The notes below the pieces were generated by a model that was given only the letters and a program-made list of their open reading frames with translations, made no database searches and was not told where the DNA came from. Below are positions 35,326 to 43,479 of a DNA stretch of 64,000 nt, piece after piece. This DNA is from Streptomyces sp. R21 (GTDB lineage: Bacteria > Actinomycetota > Actinomycetes > Streptomycetales > Streptomycetaceae). A program made the translations under genes and the position numbers. Where the stretch lies: NCBI RefSeq assembly GCF_041051975.1, contig NZ_CP163435.1, forward strand, positions 8,349,001 to 8,413,000, read 5' to 3'. Within the stretch, counting starts at the first letter, position 1; the number at the start of each line of letters is the position of its first letter.

Positions 35326-36420
35326 ATGAGCACGGCACCCCGCCCGCGCACGAGCACCCGCGACCCGGAGGAACTCGCCCGCCGCCTGACCGTCTGGCTC
35401 GACACCCGGCTGCCCGGCGCCAAGGCGGTCGGCGTCGGCGTCCCCGAGTCGAACGGCATGTCCAGCGAGACCCTCCTCTTCGACATCGAGCACCCCGAAC
35501 CTCCGTTGCGCGCCTGCGCGTTGAGGCTGGCGGCGGACCCGGCGGCGTACACCGTCTTCCCGGTCTACGACATGCGCGCGCAGTACCGCACGATGCGCCT
35601 GGTCGCCGAGCACACCGACGTACCCGTGCCGCGCGTGCTGTGGCTGGAGGAGGATCCCGGGCCGCTCGGGGCGCCCTTCTTCGTCATGGAGCGCGTCGAG
35701 GGGCGGGTGCCGCCGGACGTCATGCCCTACACGTACGAGGGAAACTGGCTGCACGCGGCGAGCGACGACGAACGCGCGCACCTGGAGGCTGCCTCCGTAG
35801 GCCTGTTGGCCCGCCTGCACGACCAAGCACCCGTGAAGGAGGCCGAGTTCCTCGCGGCGCCCGGCAACGGCAGCCCCTTGCGCCGTCATGTCGATTCCCA
35901 ACGTGCGTACTACGCATGGGTGACTGACGGGCTGTCACGCTCACCCCTCATCGAAAGCGCCTTCGACCGGCTCGACGACCTGTGGCCGCACGACGAGGGC
36001 GCGCCGGTGCTCAACTGGGGCGACGCGCGCATCGGGAACGTCGTCTACGAGGGCTTCGAACCCGCGGCGGTGCTCGACTGGGAGATGGCCTCCCTGGCCC
36101 CGCGCGAGGTCGACCTCGGCTGGACCGTCTACCTCCACCGCTTCTTCCAGGACCTGACCATGAGCTTCGGACAGCCCGGACTGCCGGACTTCCTGCGCCG
36201 CGACAGCGTGGAGCGGCGCTACGCCGAACTCACCGGCCACACACCGCGGGACATGGACTTCCACACGCTGTACGCGGCCCTGCGGCACGCGATCGTGATG
36301 CTGCGCGTCGCCTACCGCCAGGCGCACTTCGGCGAGGTTTCCGTCCCCGCGGACCCGGACACACTGATCCTGCACCACGGCAGCCTGCGGGCCATGGTGC
36401 AGGGCAGCTACTGGGACTGA
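35326..36420 (+). CDS. Phosphotransferase family protein (APH/ACAD10-like)
   Basis: A 364-residue aminoglycoside-phosphotransferase-fold kinase: N-lobe FFVMERVEGRVPPDVMP (hinge), then the catalytic loop LNWGDARIGNV and the metal-binding AAVLDWEMASLAPREVDLGW. The usual His of the HxD catalytic loop is replaced by Asn, while Asp and the downstream Asn are kept. The type resembles ACAD10 N-terminal kinases acting on hydroxyacyl-CoA derivatives, not antibiotic resistance enzymes. GAAGGGAG precedes the ATG. Probably co-transcribed with the preceding gene. Confidence 0.82.
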   Translation: MSTAPRPRTSTRDPEELARRLTVWLDTRLPGAKAVGVGVPESNGMSSETLLFDIEHPEPPLRACALRLAADPAAYTVFPVYDMRAQYRTMRLVAEHTDVPVPRVLWLEEDPGPLGAPFFVMERVEGRVPPDVMPYTYEGNWLHAASDDERAHLEAASVGLLARLHDQAPVKEAEFLAAPGNGSPLRRHVDSQRAYYAWVTDGLSRSPLIESAFDRLDDLWPHDEGAPVLNWGDARIGNVVYEGFEPAAVLDWEMASLAPREVDLGWTVYLHRFFQDLTMSFGQPGLPDFLRRDSVERRYAELTGHTPRDMDFHTLYAALRHAIVMLRVAYRQAHFGEVSVPADPDTLILHHGSLRAMVQGSYWD

Positions 36421-36435
36421 CGCGGGTTGCCCGCG
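36421..36435. terminator. Hairpin between convergent genes
   Basis: CGCGGG-TTG-CCCGCG starts right after the phosphotransferase stop and ends 8 bp before the stop of the convergent gene. A small bidirectional terminator is likely. Confidence 0.55.
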
Positions 36436-36442
36436 AGGCGAC

Positions 36443-36877
36443 TCAGGCGGCCTGGCCTCGCATCTCGGGGACCCGCATCGGGCGCGAACCCGGACCGCCG
36501 ACATGCGAGAACGGCTGCGTCCGCCAGTCCAGGCCCTGAGGCAGCGTCAACAGGAGGGCGGTGTGCTGCTCCTGAGGCTTTGCCGACTCGTCGGCGGGGC
36601 GGGCGTCGGCCGCCCCGCGACCCGTACCGGCGCAGACCGTGAGGCCGAACGGGTTCCACGGCGAGGCGCACAGCGCGTGCTCCGGAAGGACTTCCTCGTC
36701 CGCCAGGAGCGCGATCGGCTGCGAGCAGTCCGGGCAGATCACCCGGTACATCTCGAAGGTGTCGTACGCGTCGAACTCCTCACCGTCGGCGTCCGGTTCG
36801 ACGCCCTCCGGCTCGGGCTCGACCACCGGCTGCTGCCGCTTGGGCGCAGTACGACCAGGGCGCTTAAGACTCTGCAT
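36443..36877 (-). CDS. Conserved hypothetical with CxxC zinc-ribbon-like pair
   Basis: 144 residues: basic start (SLKRPGRTAPKRQQ), acidic linker (EPEPEGVEPDADGEEFDAYD), then YRVICPDCSQPIALLADEEVLPEHALCASPWNPFGLTVC, where the four Cys (CPDC, then C and C) could bind zinc. The C-terminus is disordered-looking and Pro/Gly-rich. The start has GGGGGAGA nicely placed. No named family recognised and no enzymatic motif. It diverges from the Lrp/AsnC gene, which may regulate it. Confidence 0.65.
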   Translation of the reverse strand: MQSLKRPGRTAPKRQQPVVEPEPEGVEPDADGEEFDAYDTFEMYRVICPDCSQPIALLADEEVLPEHALCASPWNPFGLTVCAGTGRGAADARPADESAKPQEQHTALLLTLPQGLDWRTQPFSHVGGPGSRPMRVPEMRGQAA

Positions 36878-37144
36878 GGGATTCTCCCCCTCGGGCTGGG
36901 CCGAAAAGGCGCTGCGGCCTCGACCACAGCAAGCACTTCCCGTCCCGTCTCTGCGGTAATCACGAGAACATCACGGACCCGGTTCCAGCTATGTGGCGTT
37001 CGTCACATGCCACTCGCAGATGCCCGGCCCGGCGGATATGTCCCCGCGCGGCGCACAGGCCGCTCTCAGCCACATCACGAACAGGGTATGACCTGCGTGG
37101 CTCAGGTATCCGCCAGGATCAAGGGACCTGTAGGTTCTTGCGCC

Positions 37145-37585
37145 ATGGAGGAGCTCGACCGACAGATCGTGCAGTTGCTCGTCGCCGATGGGCGGATGAG
37201 TTACACAGACCTGGGCAAGGCCACGGGCCTGTCCACGTCGGCCGTGCACCAGCGAGTGCGCCGCCTGGAGCAGCGCGGAGTCATCCGCGGCTATGCCGCG
37301 GTCGTGGACCCCGAGTCCGTCGGGCTGCCCCTGACCGCGTTCATCTCGGTGAAACCGTTCGACCCCAGCGCCCCGGACGACATCGCGGAGCGCCTTGCCG
37401 ACGTCCCCGAGATCGAGGCCTGCCACAGCGTCGCGGGCGACGAGAACTACATCCTCAAGGTTCGCGTGGCCACCCCGCACGAACTCGAGGAGCTCCTGGC
37501 CCGCCTGCGCTCCCTGGCGGGCGTGTCGACCCGTACGACGGTGGTCCTGTCGACGCCGTACGAGGCACGACCGCCGCGCGTCTGA
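37145..37585 (+). CDS. Lrp/AsnC family transcriptional regulator
   Basis: A 146-residue feast/famine regulator: AsnC-type HTH at residues 1-60 (LDRQIVQLLVADGRMSYTDL, then GLSTSAVHQRVRRLEQRGVI) and a RAM ligand domain (CHSVAGDENYILKVRVATPHELEELL). The ATG at 37145 starts exactly at the family boundary and has TAGGTT (37131-37136) eight bases upstream, so the message may be leaderless. In-frame starts at 37088 and 37097 would add about 20 residues. Candidate targets are the divergent Cys protein and the following amidohydrolase. Confidence 0.88.
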   Translation: MEELDRQIVQLLVADGRMSYTDLGKATGLSTSAVHQRVRRLEQRGVIRGYAAVVDPESVGLPLTAFISVKPFDPSAPDDIAERLADVPEIEACHSVAGDENYILKVRVATPHELEELLARLRSLAGVSTRTTVVLSTPYEARPPRV

Positions 37586-37590
37586 GCCGG

Positions 37591-37641
37591 GTCTGCTGTG
37601 GGCAGGCGTTCCGCAGGGCGGAGCGGGTGGGCACAGCAGAC
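37591..37641. terminator. Inverted repeat after the Lrp gene
   Basis: GTCTGCTGTG (37591-37600) and CACAGCAGAC (37632-37641) are perfect 10-base inverse copies around a 31-base interior that has its own small hairpin. It starts 5 bp after the stop; a terminator is the simplest reading, an operator for the amidohydrolase the alternative. Confidence 0.45.
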
Positions 37642-37709
37642 AGCGCCGGGCTCGTTCCTGAGATGCCCCAGGTGCAGCGCGGGAGGGCGAGGGCGCGAGA
37701 CTAGTGCCC

Positions 37710-39332
37710 ATGAGTGAGAGCACCGCCAGTCGCAGAGACCATCGCACCGTGCTGCTGCGCGGTGGAGAAGTCCACAGCCCCGCCGACCCCTTCGCCACCG
37801 CGATGGTTGTCGAACGAGGGCAGGTCGCCTGGGTCGGCTCCGAAGGCGCCGCCGACGCCTTCGCGGACGGCGTCGACACGGTCGTGGACCTCGAAGGCGC
37901 GCTGGTCACCCCGGCGTTCACCGACGCCCACGTGCACACCACCGCCACCGGCCTCGCCCTCACCGGCCTCGACCTGTCCGACGCCCCCTCCCTGGAGGCG
38001 GCCCTCACCCGCGTACGCGACTTCGCCGCCGCGCGCCCCGGCGACCGGGTCCTGCTCGGTCACGGCTGGGACGCGGCCCGCTGGCCCGGTGGCCGCCCGC
38101 CGACGCGCGCCGAACTCGACGAGGCCACCGGCGGACGTCCGCTCTACCTCTCCCGTATCGACGTGCACTCGGCGGTCGTCACCACGGCGCTCCTCGATCT
38201 CGTCCCCGGGGCCAGGGGCTACGAGGACGGCCCCTTGACCAGCGACGCCCACCACGCCGTACGGGCCACCGCGCTGGGCGCCGTCACCGCCACCCAGCGC
38301 ACCGAGGCCCAGCGCGCCGCGCTCGCCCGCGCCGCCTCGCTCGGCATCGGCTCGGTCCACGAGTGCGCGGGCCCGGACATCTCCTCCGAGGACGACCTCA
38401 CGGGGCTCTTGCGGCTCGCCGCCGAGGAGCCCGGGCCCCGCGTGGTCGGCTACTGGGCCGAGTGGGGCGAGGAAGGCATCGAAAGGGCCCGCGCGCTGGG
38501 CGCGATCGGCGCGGCCGGCGACCTCTTCGCCGACGGCGCCATCGGCTCGCACACCGCGTGCCTGCACGGGCCGTACGCCGACGCCGACCACACGGGCACC
38601 GCCTACCTGGACGCCGCCGCTGTCGCCGCCCATGTCGCCGCGTGCACCGAGGCGGGCCTCCAGGCGGGCTTCCACGCCATCGGGGACGCCGCCGTGACCG
38701 CGGTGGTCGAGGGCATGCGCGCCGCCGCCGAGAAGGTCGGCCTGGCCCGCGTCCGCGCCGCCCGGCACCGAATCGAGCACGCCGAGATGCTCACCCCCGA
38801 GACCATCGCCGCCTTCGCCGAACTCGGCCTCACCGCCTCCGTCCAGCCCGCCTTCGACGCGCTGTGGGGCGGCGAGGAGGGCATGTACGCCGAGCGCCTG
38901 GGCGCGGAGCGGGCCCGCACGCTCAACCCGTTCGCGGCCCTGCTTCGCGCGGGCGTCCCGCTCGCCTTCGGCTCCGACAGCCCGGTCACGCCGCTGGACC
39001 CGTGGGGCACCGTCCGCGCCGCTGCCTTCCACCGCACGCCCGAGCACCGGGTGTCCGTGCGCGCCGCGTTCACCGCGCATACGCGCGGCGGATGGCGTGC
39101 GGTCGGACGGGACGACGCGGGTGTCCTGGTGCCGGGCGCGCCCGCCGACTACGCCGTGTGGCGCACCGACGAGCTCGTCGTGCAGGCCCCCGACGACCGG
39201 GTCGCGCGCTGGTCCACCGACCCCCGCTCCGGCACCCCCGGGCTGCCGGATCTGACGCCCGGGGGCGACCTGCCCGTCTGCCTGCGCACCGTCGTCGGCG
39301 GCCGCACGGTATTCGTACGGCCGGACGAGTGA
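37710..39332 (+). CDS. Amidohydrolase family protein (YtcJ-like)
   Basis: A 540-residue metal-dependent hydrolase of the amidohydrolase_3 group. N-terminal beta-sandwich (LLRGGEVHSPADPFATAMVV), the metal motif FTDAHVHTTA, a later GFHAIGDAAV His, then RIEHAEMLTP and the distal Asp in LAFGSDSPVTPLDPW. The metal site looks complete. Substrates of YtcJ-like proteins are mostly unknown; an amide or N-substituted compound is likely. The ATG was preferred over a GTG six bases upstream. Confidence 0.85.
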   Translation: MSESTASRRDHRTVLLRGGEVHSPADPFATAMVVERGQVAWVGSEGAADAFADGVDTVVDLEGALVTPAFTDAHVHTTATGLALTGLDLSDAPSLEAALTRVRDFAAARPGDRVLLGHGWDAARWPGGRPPTRAELDEATGGRPLYLSRIDVHSAVVTTALLDLVPGARGYEDGPLTSDAHHAVRATALGAVTATQRTEAQRAALARAASLGIGSVHECAGPDISSEDDLTGLLRLAAEEPGPRVVGYWAEWGEEGIERARALGAIGAAGDLFADGAIGSHTACLHGPYADADHTGTAYLDAAAVAAHVAACTEAGLQAGFHAIGDAAVTAVVEGMRAAAEKVGLARVRAARHRIEHAEMLTPETIAAFAELGLTASVQPAFDALWGGEEGMYAERLGAERARTLNPFAALLRAGVPLAFGSDSPVTPLDPWGTVRAAAFHRTPEHRVSVRAAFTAHTRGGWRAVGRDDAGVLVPGAPADYAVWRTDELVVQAPDDRVARWSTDPRSGTPGLPDLTPGGDLPVCLRTVVGGRTVFVRPDE

Positions 39333-39868
39333 TGTCCGGGGGTGGCGGGGCCCCCATCCGTGCCGGCAGCCGCGTCGCGCGACCTGCGTATCCTCCGCGC
39401 TGACCAGGCGATTGAGGGAAAAGCCGCAGGTCAAACGACTGTTGACAGCTGGCCGCAACGGGCCGGTAGGTTCTGGCGGGTCCACCACCGGACGTCCGAC
39501 CGGGGAACTTCCGAGCACTCGCCGAAGCGCCGCTGGGTCAGGGGTGGTGTGCCGCACCGGCGCACCACACTGGGAGCCAGGCCCAGCGCACGCGCCAGGC
39601 GAGGGAACGTTCAGTCAGTCGGCTTGGTGTGACCCGGGTGGGGCCCGGACGTCCAGTAGACAACGGCTTTAGGTCGACCCGCAGCCAGCGGGTCCCAGGT
39701 CGGCCCGAAGGGCGCCGGGCCCCGATCCGCAGCACGCGTGCTCCGACCCGGAGACGCGCTCTTACCCGCCTCTAGGCGAATCGACACCCCCGTACTAACG
39801 CGCCGACGCGGAAGCACAGGTAACGGCCACTATGGTGGACCCCTGCGTACGGACATGAAGGGGCAGTA
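39333..39868 (+). other. 536-bp gene-free structured stretch with a housekeeping-type promoter
   Basis: No open frame here is convincing on either strand. TTGACA (39442-39447) and TAGGTT (39467-39472) form a sigma-HrdB-like promoter with a long 19-bp spacer. Downstream are strong local hairpins: a GTGGTGTGCC/GGCGCACCAC near-palindrome (about 39544-39570) and GACCCGC-AGCCA-GCGGGTC (39676-39694). A second possible -10 (TATGGT, about 39831) precedes ppm1. It could be a long ppm1 leader or a separate non-coding RNA. Confidence 0.4.
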
Positions 39869-40663
39869 GTGAACGACGGCGACGGGACCCTCGCGGCAGA
39901 GGCCCAGGGGAGACGGTTCGGCCCGCTCGGCACGGCCTTGGTGATCATCCCGACCTACAACGAGGCGGAGAACATCAAGAAGATCGTCGCCCGGGTGCGG
40001 ACCTCCGTGCCCGACGCGCACGTTCTCGTGGCCGACGACAACAGCCCCGACGGCACGGGCAAGCTCGCCGACGAGCTGGCCGCCGAGGACGACCAGGTCC
40101 AGGTGCTGCACCGCAAAGGCAAGGAAGGCCTGGGTGCCGCCTACCTCGCGGGCTTCCGCTGGGGCATGGACAACGGCTACGGCGTGCTCATCGAGATGGA
40201 CGCCGACGGCTCCCATCAGCCCGAGGAGCTGCCCCGGCTGCTGACCGCCCTGAAGGGCGCCGACCTGGTTCTCGGCTCGCGCTGGGTGCCGGGCGGGCGG
40301 GTCGTGAACTGGCCCAAGTCCCGCGAGTTCATCTCCCGTGGCGGCAGCCTCTACTCCCGCGTCCTGCTCGACGTTCCGATCCGCGACGTCACGGGCGGCT
40401 ACCGCGCCTTCCGCCGCGAGACCCTCGAAGGCCTCGGCCTCGCCGAGGTCGCCTCCCAGGGGTACTGCTTCCAGGTCGACCTGGCCCGCCGCGCCGTCCG
40501 GGCCGGCTTCCACGTCGTCGAGGTGCCGATCACCTTCGTCGAGCGGGAGCTGGGCGACTCCAAGATGAGCCGCGACATCCTCGTCGAGGCCCTGTGGCGG
40601 GTCACCACGTGGGGCGTGGGAGAGCGGGTCGGCAAGGTCCTCGGCCGCGGCAAGCGGTCGTAG
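39869..40663 (+). CDS. ppm1: Polyprenol-phosphate mannose synthase (GT2)
   Basis: A 264-residue dolichol-phosphate-mannose-synthase-like GT2 enzyme transferring mannose from GDP-mannose to polyprenol phosphate, the donor for protein O-mannosylation and cell-envelope mannosides. Motifs: VIIPTYNEAENI, VADDNSPDGTG, the DxD-type EMDADGSHQPEELP, VLGSRWVPGG, and RDVTGGYRAFRRE. No membrane helices, as in the soluble streptomycete enzyme. GTG start with GAAGGGGCAG upstream. The name follows actinobacterial usage (Ppm1). Confidence 0.9.
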   Translation: MNDGDGTLAAEAQGRRFGPLGTALVIIPTYNEAENIKKIVARVRTSVPDAHVLVADDNSPDGTGKLADELAAEDDQVQVLHRKGKEGLGAAYLAGFRWGMDNGYGVLIEMDADGSHQPEELPRLLTALKGADLVLGSRWVPGGRVVNWPKSREFISRGGSLYSRVLLDVPIRDVTGGYRAFRRETLEGLGLAEVASQGYCFQVDLARRAVRAGFHVVEVPITFVERELGDSKMSRDILVEALWRVTTWGVGERVGKVLGRGKRS

Positions 40664-40683
40664 CCGCAGGGCCTGGCAGACGC

Positions 40684-40717
40684 AGTCGTACGGCCTCACA
40701 GCCGCGGTCGTACGACT
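40684..40717 (+). terminator. Terminator after ppm1
   Basis: AGTCGTACG (40684-40692) and CGTACGACT (40709-40717) form a perfect 9-bp stem around a 16-base loop, 20 bp beyond the stop codon. Confidence 0.65.
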
Positions 40718-40779
40718 CCGCAGGCGCTGTTGATCATTCCCTTATCCCGCGCTGAGCTGTGCCCAGGCACACTGGATGC

Positions 40780-41319
40780 ATGACGACTGGCGCACCGACC
40801 CCCACCTACCCCGCCCGGCCGCGGCGTTCCCGGCTGCGCACCTTCCTGCCGCTCGGCATCGCCGCATGGCTCGTGCTGGAGATCTGGCTGCTCACCGTGG
40901 TGGCGAGCGCCGCCGGCGGGTTCACCGTCTTCCTGCTGCTGGTCGCCGGGTTCGTGCTCGGCTCTGTGGTCATCAAGCGGGCCGGGCGCCGGGCCTTCCG
41001 CAACCTGAGCGAGACGCTGCAACAGCAGCAGAGCGGCATGACACCCCCCGCCGGTCGCGGCAACGGCAACGGGCTGATGATGCTCGGCGGTCTGCTCCTG
41101 ATGCTCCCGGGCCTGATCTCCGACGCCCTGGGGCTTCTCCTGCTCGTCCCGCCGGTCCAGAAGACCCTGAGCGCCTACGCCGAGCGCACGATCGACCGCA
41201 AGATGCGTGCGGCGGCTGAGGGCAGCCTGGGCGACGCCTACCAGCAGTCCCGCATCCACCGCCCCGACGGCAAGATCGTCCAGGGCGAGGTCATCAGGGA
41301 CGAGAAGGACGGCTTCTAG
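40780..41319 (+). CDS. fxsA: FxsA family membrane protein
   Basis: A 179-residue protein with hydrophobic helices at about 20-38, 42-62 and two around 95-125, then a polar tail. The FxsA fingerprint LMMLGGLLLMLPGLISDALGLLLLVPPVQ is present. E. coli FxsA suppresses F-factor exclusion of phage T7; its role in actinomycetes is unknown. The ATG was chosen as the first start after a non-homologous stretch. Monocistronic, ending at a very strong terminator. Confidence 0.88.
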   Translation: MTTGAPTPTYPARPRRSRLRTFLPLGIAAWLVLEIWLLTVVASAAGGFTVFLLLVAGFVLGSVVIKRAGRRAFRNLSETLQQQQSGMTPPAGRGNGNGLMMLGGLLLMLPGLISDALGLLLLVPPVQKTLSAYAERTIDRKMRAAAEGSLGDAYQQSRIHRPDGKIVQGEVIRDEKDGF

Positions 41320-41343
41320 CCCGGGACCCGGGCGCATTTGGAC

Positions 41344-41394
41344 GCACGAAACCGCAGGCACCGTACTTGGCGTACGGTGCCTGCGGTTTCGTGC
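41344..41394. terminator. Bidirectional terminator, 23-bp perfect stem
   Basis: A perfect 23-bp stem (left arm 41344-41366 starting GCACGAAACCGCAGG, right arm 41372-41394) with loop TTGGC lies midway between the convergent fxsA and rbpA genes. It is one of the strongest hairpins in the window. Confidence 0.9.
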
Positions 41395-41420
41395 ACTATG
41401 CCGCCCAACCCCCGGAGGGA

Positions 41421-41795
41421 TTACGCGGACTTGCGGCTGTCCCGCGGATGCACCGCAATGTTCATCGCGCCGGAGCGGAGAACCGCCAGACGCTCTTCGA
41501 GGACCTCTTCGAGCTCCTCGCGGGTGCGCCGCTCCATCAGCATGTCCCAATGCGTACGCGCGGGCTTGGCCTTCTTTTCCTCAGGGCCGTCGCCGTCCAC
41601 GAGGAGTGCCTGGGCCCCGCAGACCTTGCACTCCCACTCCGGCGGAATTTCGGCCTCCACCGAGAAGGGCATCTCAAACCGGTGCCCCTTCTCGCATGCG
41701 TACTCCACGGCCTGGCGCGGAGCCAGGTCGATGCCGCGGTCCGTCTCATAGCTGGTCACTACGAGGCGTGTGCCGCGAAGAGCTCGCTCACTCAT
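41421..41795 (-). CDS. rbpA: RNA polymerase-binding protein RbpA
   Basis: A 124-residue actinobacterial transcription factor that binds the principal sigma factor and RNA polymerase, stabilises open complexes and contributes to rifampicin tolerance. Typical sequence: MSERALRGTRLVVTSYETDR, the core domain with KVCGAQALLVDG, the basic linker and the C-terminal sigma-interaction helix WDMLMERRTREELEEVLEERL. GGGAGG precedes the ATG. Expression is expected from the sigma-R promoter described below. Confidence 0.96.
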   Translation of the reverse strand: MSERALRGTRLVVTSYETDRGIDLAPRQAVEYACEKGHRFEMPFSVEAEIPPEWECKVCGAQALLVDGDGPEEKKAKPARTHWDMLMERRTREELEEVLEERLAVLRSGAMNIAVHPRDSRKSA

Positions 41796-41856
41796 GAATC
41801 GTGCCTCCCGGGCTTGTCGCCCACAGGACAGGTGTCGCTGTCGTCGTCATCCGGTC

Positions 41857-41882
41857 AACGTCCGGTCGGCGGTAAAGATTCC
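41857..41882 (-). promoter_or_regulatory. Sigma-R (thiol-stress) promoter of rbpA
   Basis: Minus strand GGAAT (41882-41878), 18 bases, GTT (41859-41857): an exact match to the Streptomyces sigma-R consensus GGAAT-N18-GTT, about 60 bp upstream of rbpA. S. coelicolor rbpA is a known sigma-R target, so function is very likely. Confidence 0.88.
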
Positions 41883-41946
41883 CGTTCCGGGTCATGCGTC
41901 GCCGTCGTAGCCGCCCCTTGTTGTACCCACCTGCGCCCGGTTTGTC

Positions 41947-41964
41947 ACATCTGACAGTAGATGT
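41947..41964. promoter_or_regulatory. Operator-like palindrome upstream of the rbpA promoter
   Basis: ACATCT-GACAGT-AGATGT, a perfect 6-bp-arm repeat with a 6-bp spacer, 65 bp upstream of the sigma-R -35 element and about 85 bp after the stop of the UMF1 gene. TGTCAC copies flank it on both sides. It could bind a regulator of a second rbpA promoter. Confidence 0.35.
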
Positions 41965-42050
41965 CACCCAGCGTTTCGCCATCTTTGACGCGCAGTAACG
42001 GTACGCCTGGCAGGCCAAACGCGTACACTACCGGCCTTTGGCCTCTGGCG

Positions 42051-43415
42051 CTAAATCCTGTCGGGTACGGGATTGCCCGCGTCGCGCACCGCCCGGGCCA
42101 CCGGCACCCTCGCGAGCAGCACGAATCCGATGACGAAGAAGGCCACGAGCGAGATGATCGCGTCCCGATAACTTCCCGTCAGCTGGTAGGTCAGACCGAA
42201 CAGAAGCGGGCCCAGCCAGCTCATACCGCGGTCGCTCATCTCGTACGCAGAGAAGTACTCGGCCTCCTTGCCGGGCGGCACGAGATGCGAGAACAGGGAG
42301 CGGGACAGAGCCTGGCTGCCGCCGAGGACCAGACCGATCCCGGAGGCGAGCACGAAGAACCAGACGGGCGCGCCCGCCGGCAGGAAGTACCCGGCGCCGA
42401 GTGTCACGGTCCAGGCGACCAGTGAGCCGAGGATGGTGCGCTTCGCGCCGTAGGTGCGGGCCAGCCGTCCCATGCCGAGGGCGCCGGCCACCGCGAGCAC
42501 CTGCACCAGCAGCACGGCGGCGATCAGGGTGGACTGGCTGAGGCCCAGTTCCTCCGAGCCGTACACCGAGGCCTGCGAGATCACCGTCTGGATGCCGTCG
42601 TTGTAGACGAGGTAGGCGAGCAGGAAGGAGAGGGTGAGGGGCTTGCCGCGCATGTCCCGCACGGTGGCCGCCAGCTGCCGCCAGCCGTGCCCGGACGGCG
42701 CCGCCCCGGCGGTCGGGGCCGGGCGGCGGTCGCGCAGCCGCTTGAGCGGGATCAGGGTGAAGGCTCCCCACCAGATGCCCGCCGAGGCCAGGCAGATGCG
42801 GACGGCCGTCGACTCGGAGACACCGAAGGTGTCATGGGCCGTGAACAGGACCAGGTTCGCGACCAGCACCAGGGACCCCGCCGCGTAGCCGAAGGCCCAG
42901 CCGCGGGAGGAGACCGCGTCGCGCTCCTCGGGAGGGGCGATCTGCGGAAGGTAGGAGTTGTAGAGCACCATCGACACGGCCACCGACGCGTTGGCGACGA
43001 TCAGCAGCAGGCCGCCGAGCAGATAGCGGTCGCCGTCCAGGAAGAACATGCCCGTGGTGGCCGCTGCGCCCACGTAGGCGGCGGCCGCGAGCAGTGGCTT
43101 CTTGCGGCCCGTGCGGTCGGCGGCAGCGCCCGCGATCGGCATCACGAAGATCGACAGGATGACGGACGCGGAGACCGAGTACGCGAAGAAGGCCCCGGCG
43201 CGCAGCGGGATCCCCAGAGGATGCACGAAGCCGTCGGCGTCGGCCGCCGACTTGGCGACCGAGGTCAGATAGGGGCCCAGGAACACGGTCAGCACACTCG
43301 TCGAGTAGACGGAGCACGCCCAGTCGTAGAAGTACCAGCCGCGTTGTTCGCGCCGTCGTTCGGCGGCCGCAGCCGCCTCTTCGGCTTCCTGTGCCCGCAC
43401 GGTGTCGGTGCTCAC
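42051..43415 (-). CDS. UMF1-family (Atg22-like) MFS transporter
   Basis: A 454-residue MFS protein with about 12 helices. The start WYFYDWACSVYSTSVLTVF and MPIAGAAADRTGRKKPLL are typical of the UMF1/vacuole-effluxer group (relatives of yeast Atg22, an amino-acid effluxer); VLYNSYLPQIAPPEERDAVSSRGWAFGY is the family's central loop. Substrate unknown. GTG start with GAGGAGCACGG upstream. It is 64 bp downstream of the GDPD gene on the same strand, so probably co-transcribed, and about 255 bp before rbpA. Confidence 0.85.
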   Translation of the reverse strand: MSTDTVRAQEAEEAAAAAERRREQRGWYFYDWACSVYSTSVLTVFLGPYLTSVAKSAADADGFVHPLGIPLRAGAFFAYSVSASVILSIFVMPIAGAAADRTGRKKPLLAAAAYVGAAATTGMFFLDGDRYLLGGLLLIVANASVAVSMVLYNSYLPQIAPPEERDAVSSRGWAFGYAAGSLVLVANLVLFTAHDTFGVSESTAVRICLASAGIWWGAFTLIPLKRLRDRRPAPTAGAAPSGHGWRQLAATVRDMRGKPLTLSFLLAYLVYNDGIQTVISQASVYGSEELGLSQSTLIAAVLLVQVLAVAGALGMGRLARTYGAKRTILGSLVAWTVTLGAGYFLPAGAPVWFFVLASGIGLVLGGSQALSRSLFSHLVPPGKEAEYFSAYEMSDRGMSWLGPLLFGLTYQLTGSYRDAIISLVAFFVIGFVLLARVPVARAVRDAGNPVPDRI

Positions 43416-43479
43416 CCGTGCTCCTCGCTTCCCCGTGAACGGACCGCGCGAGGGGCCTTTCGAGGGGTCCTTCGGGGAC

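Noticed and set aside
39333..39868. RNase P RNA, tmRNA or 6S RNA in the gap before ppm1
   Set aside because: None of the conserved cores I know for these RNAs (for example GAGGAAAGTCC of RNase P or a tmRNA tag and tRNA-like ends) is present.
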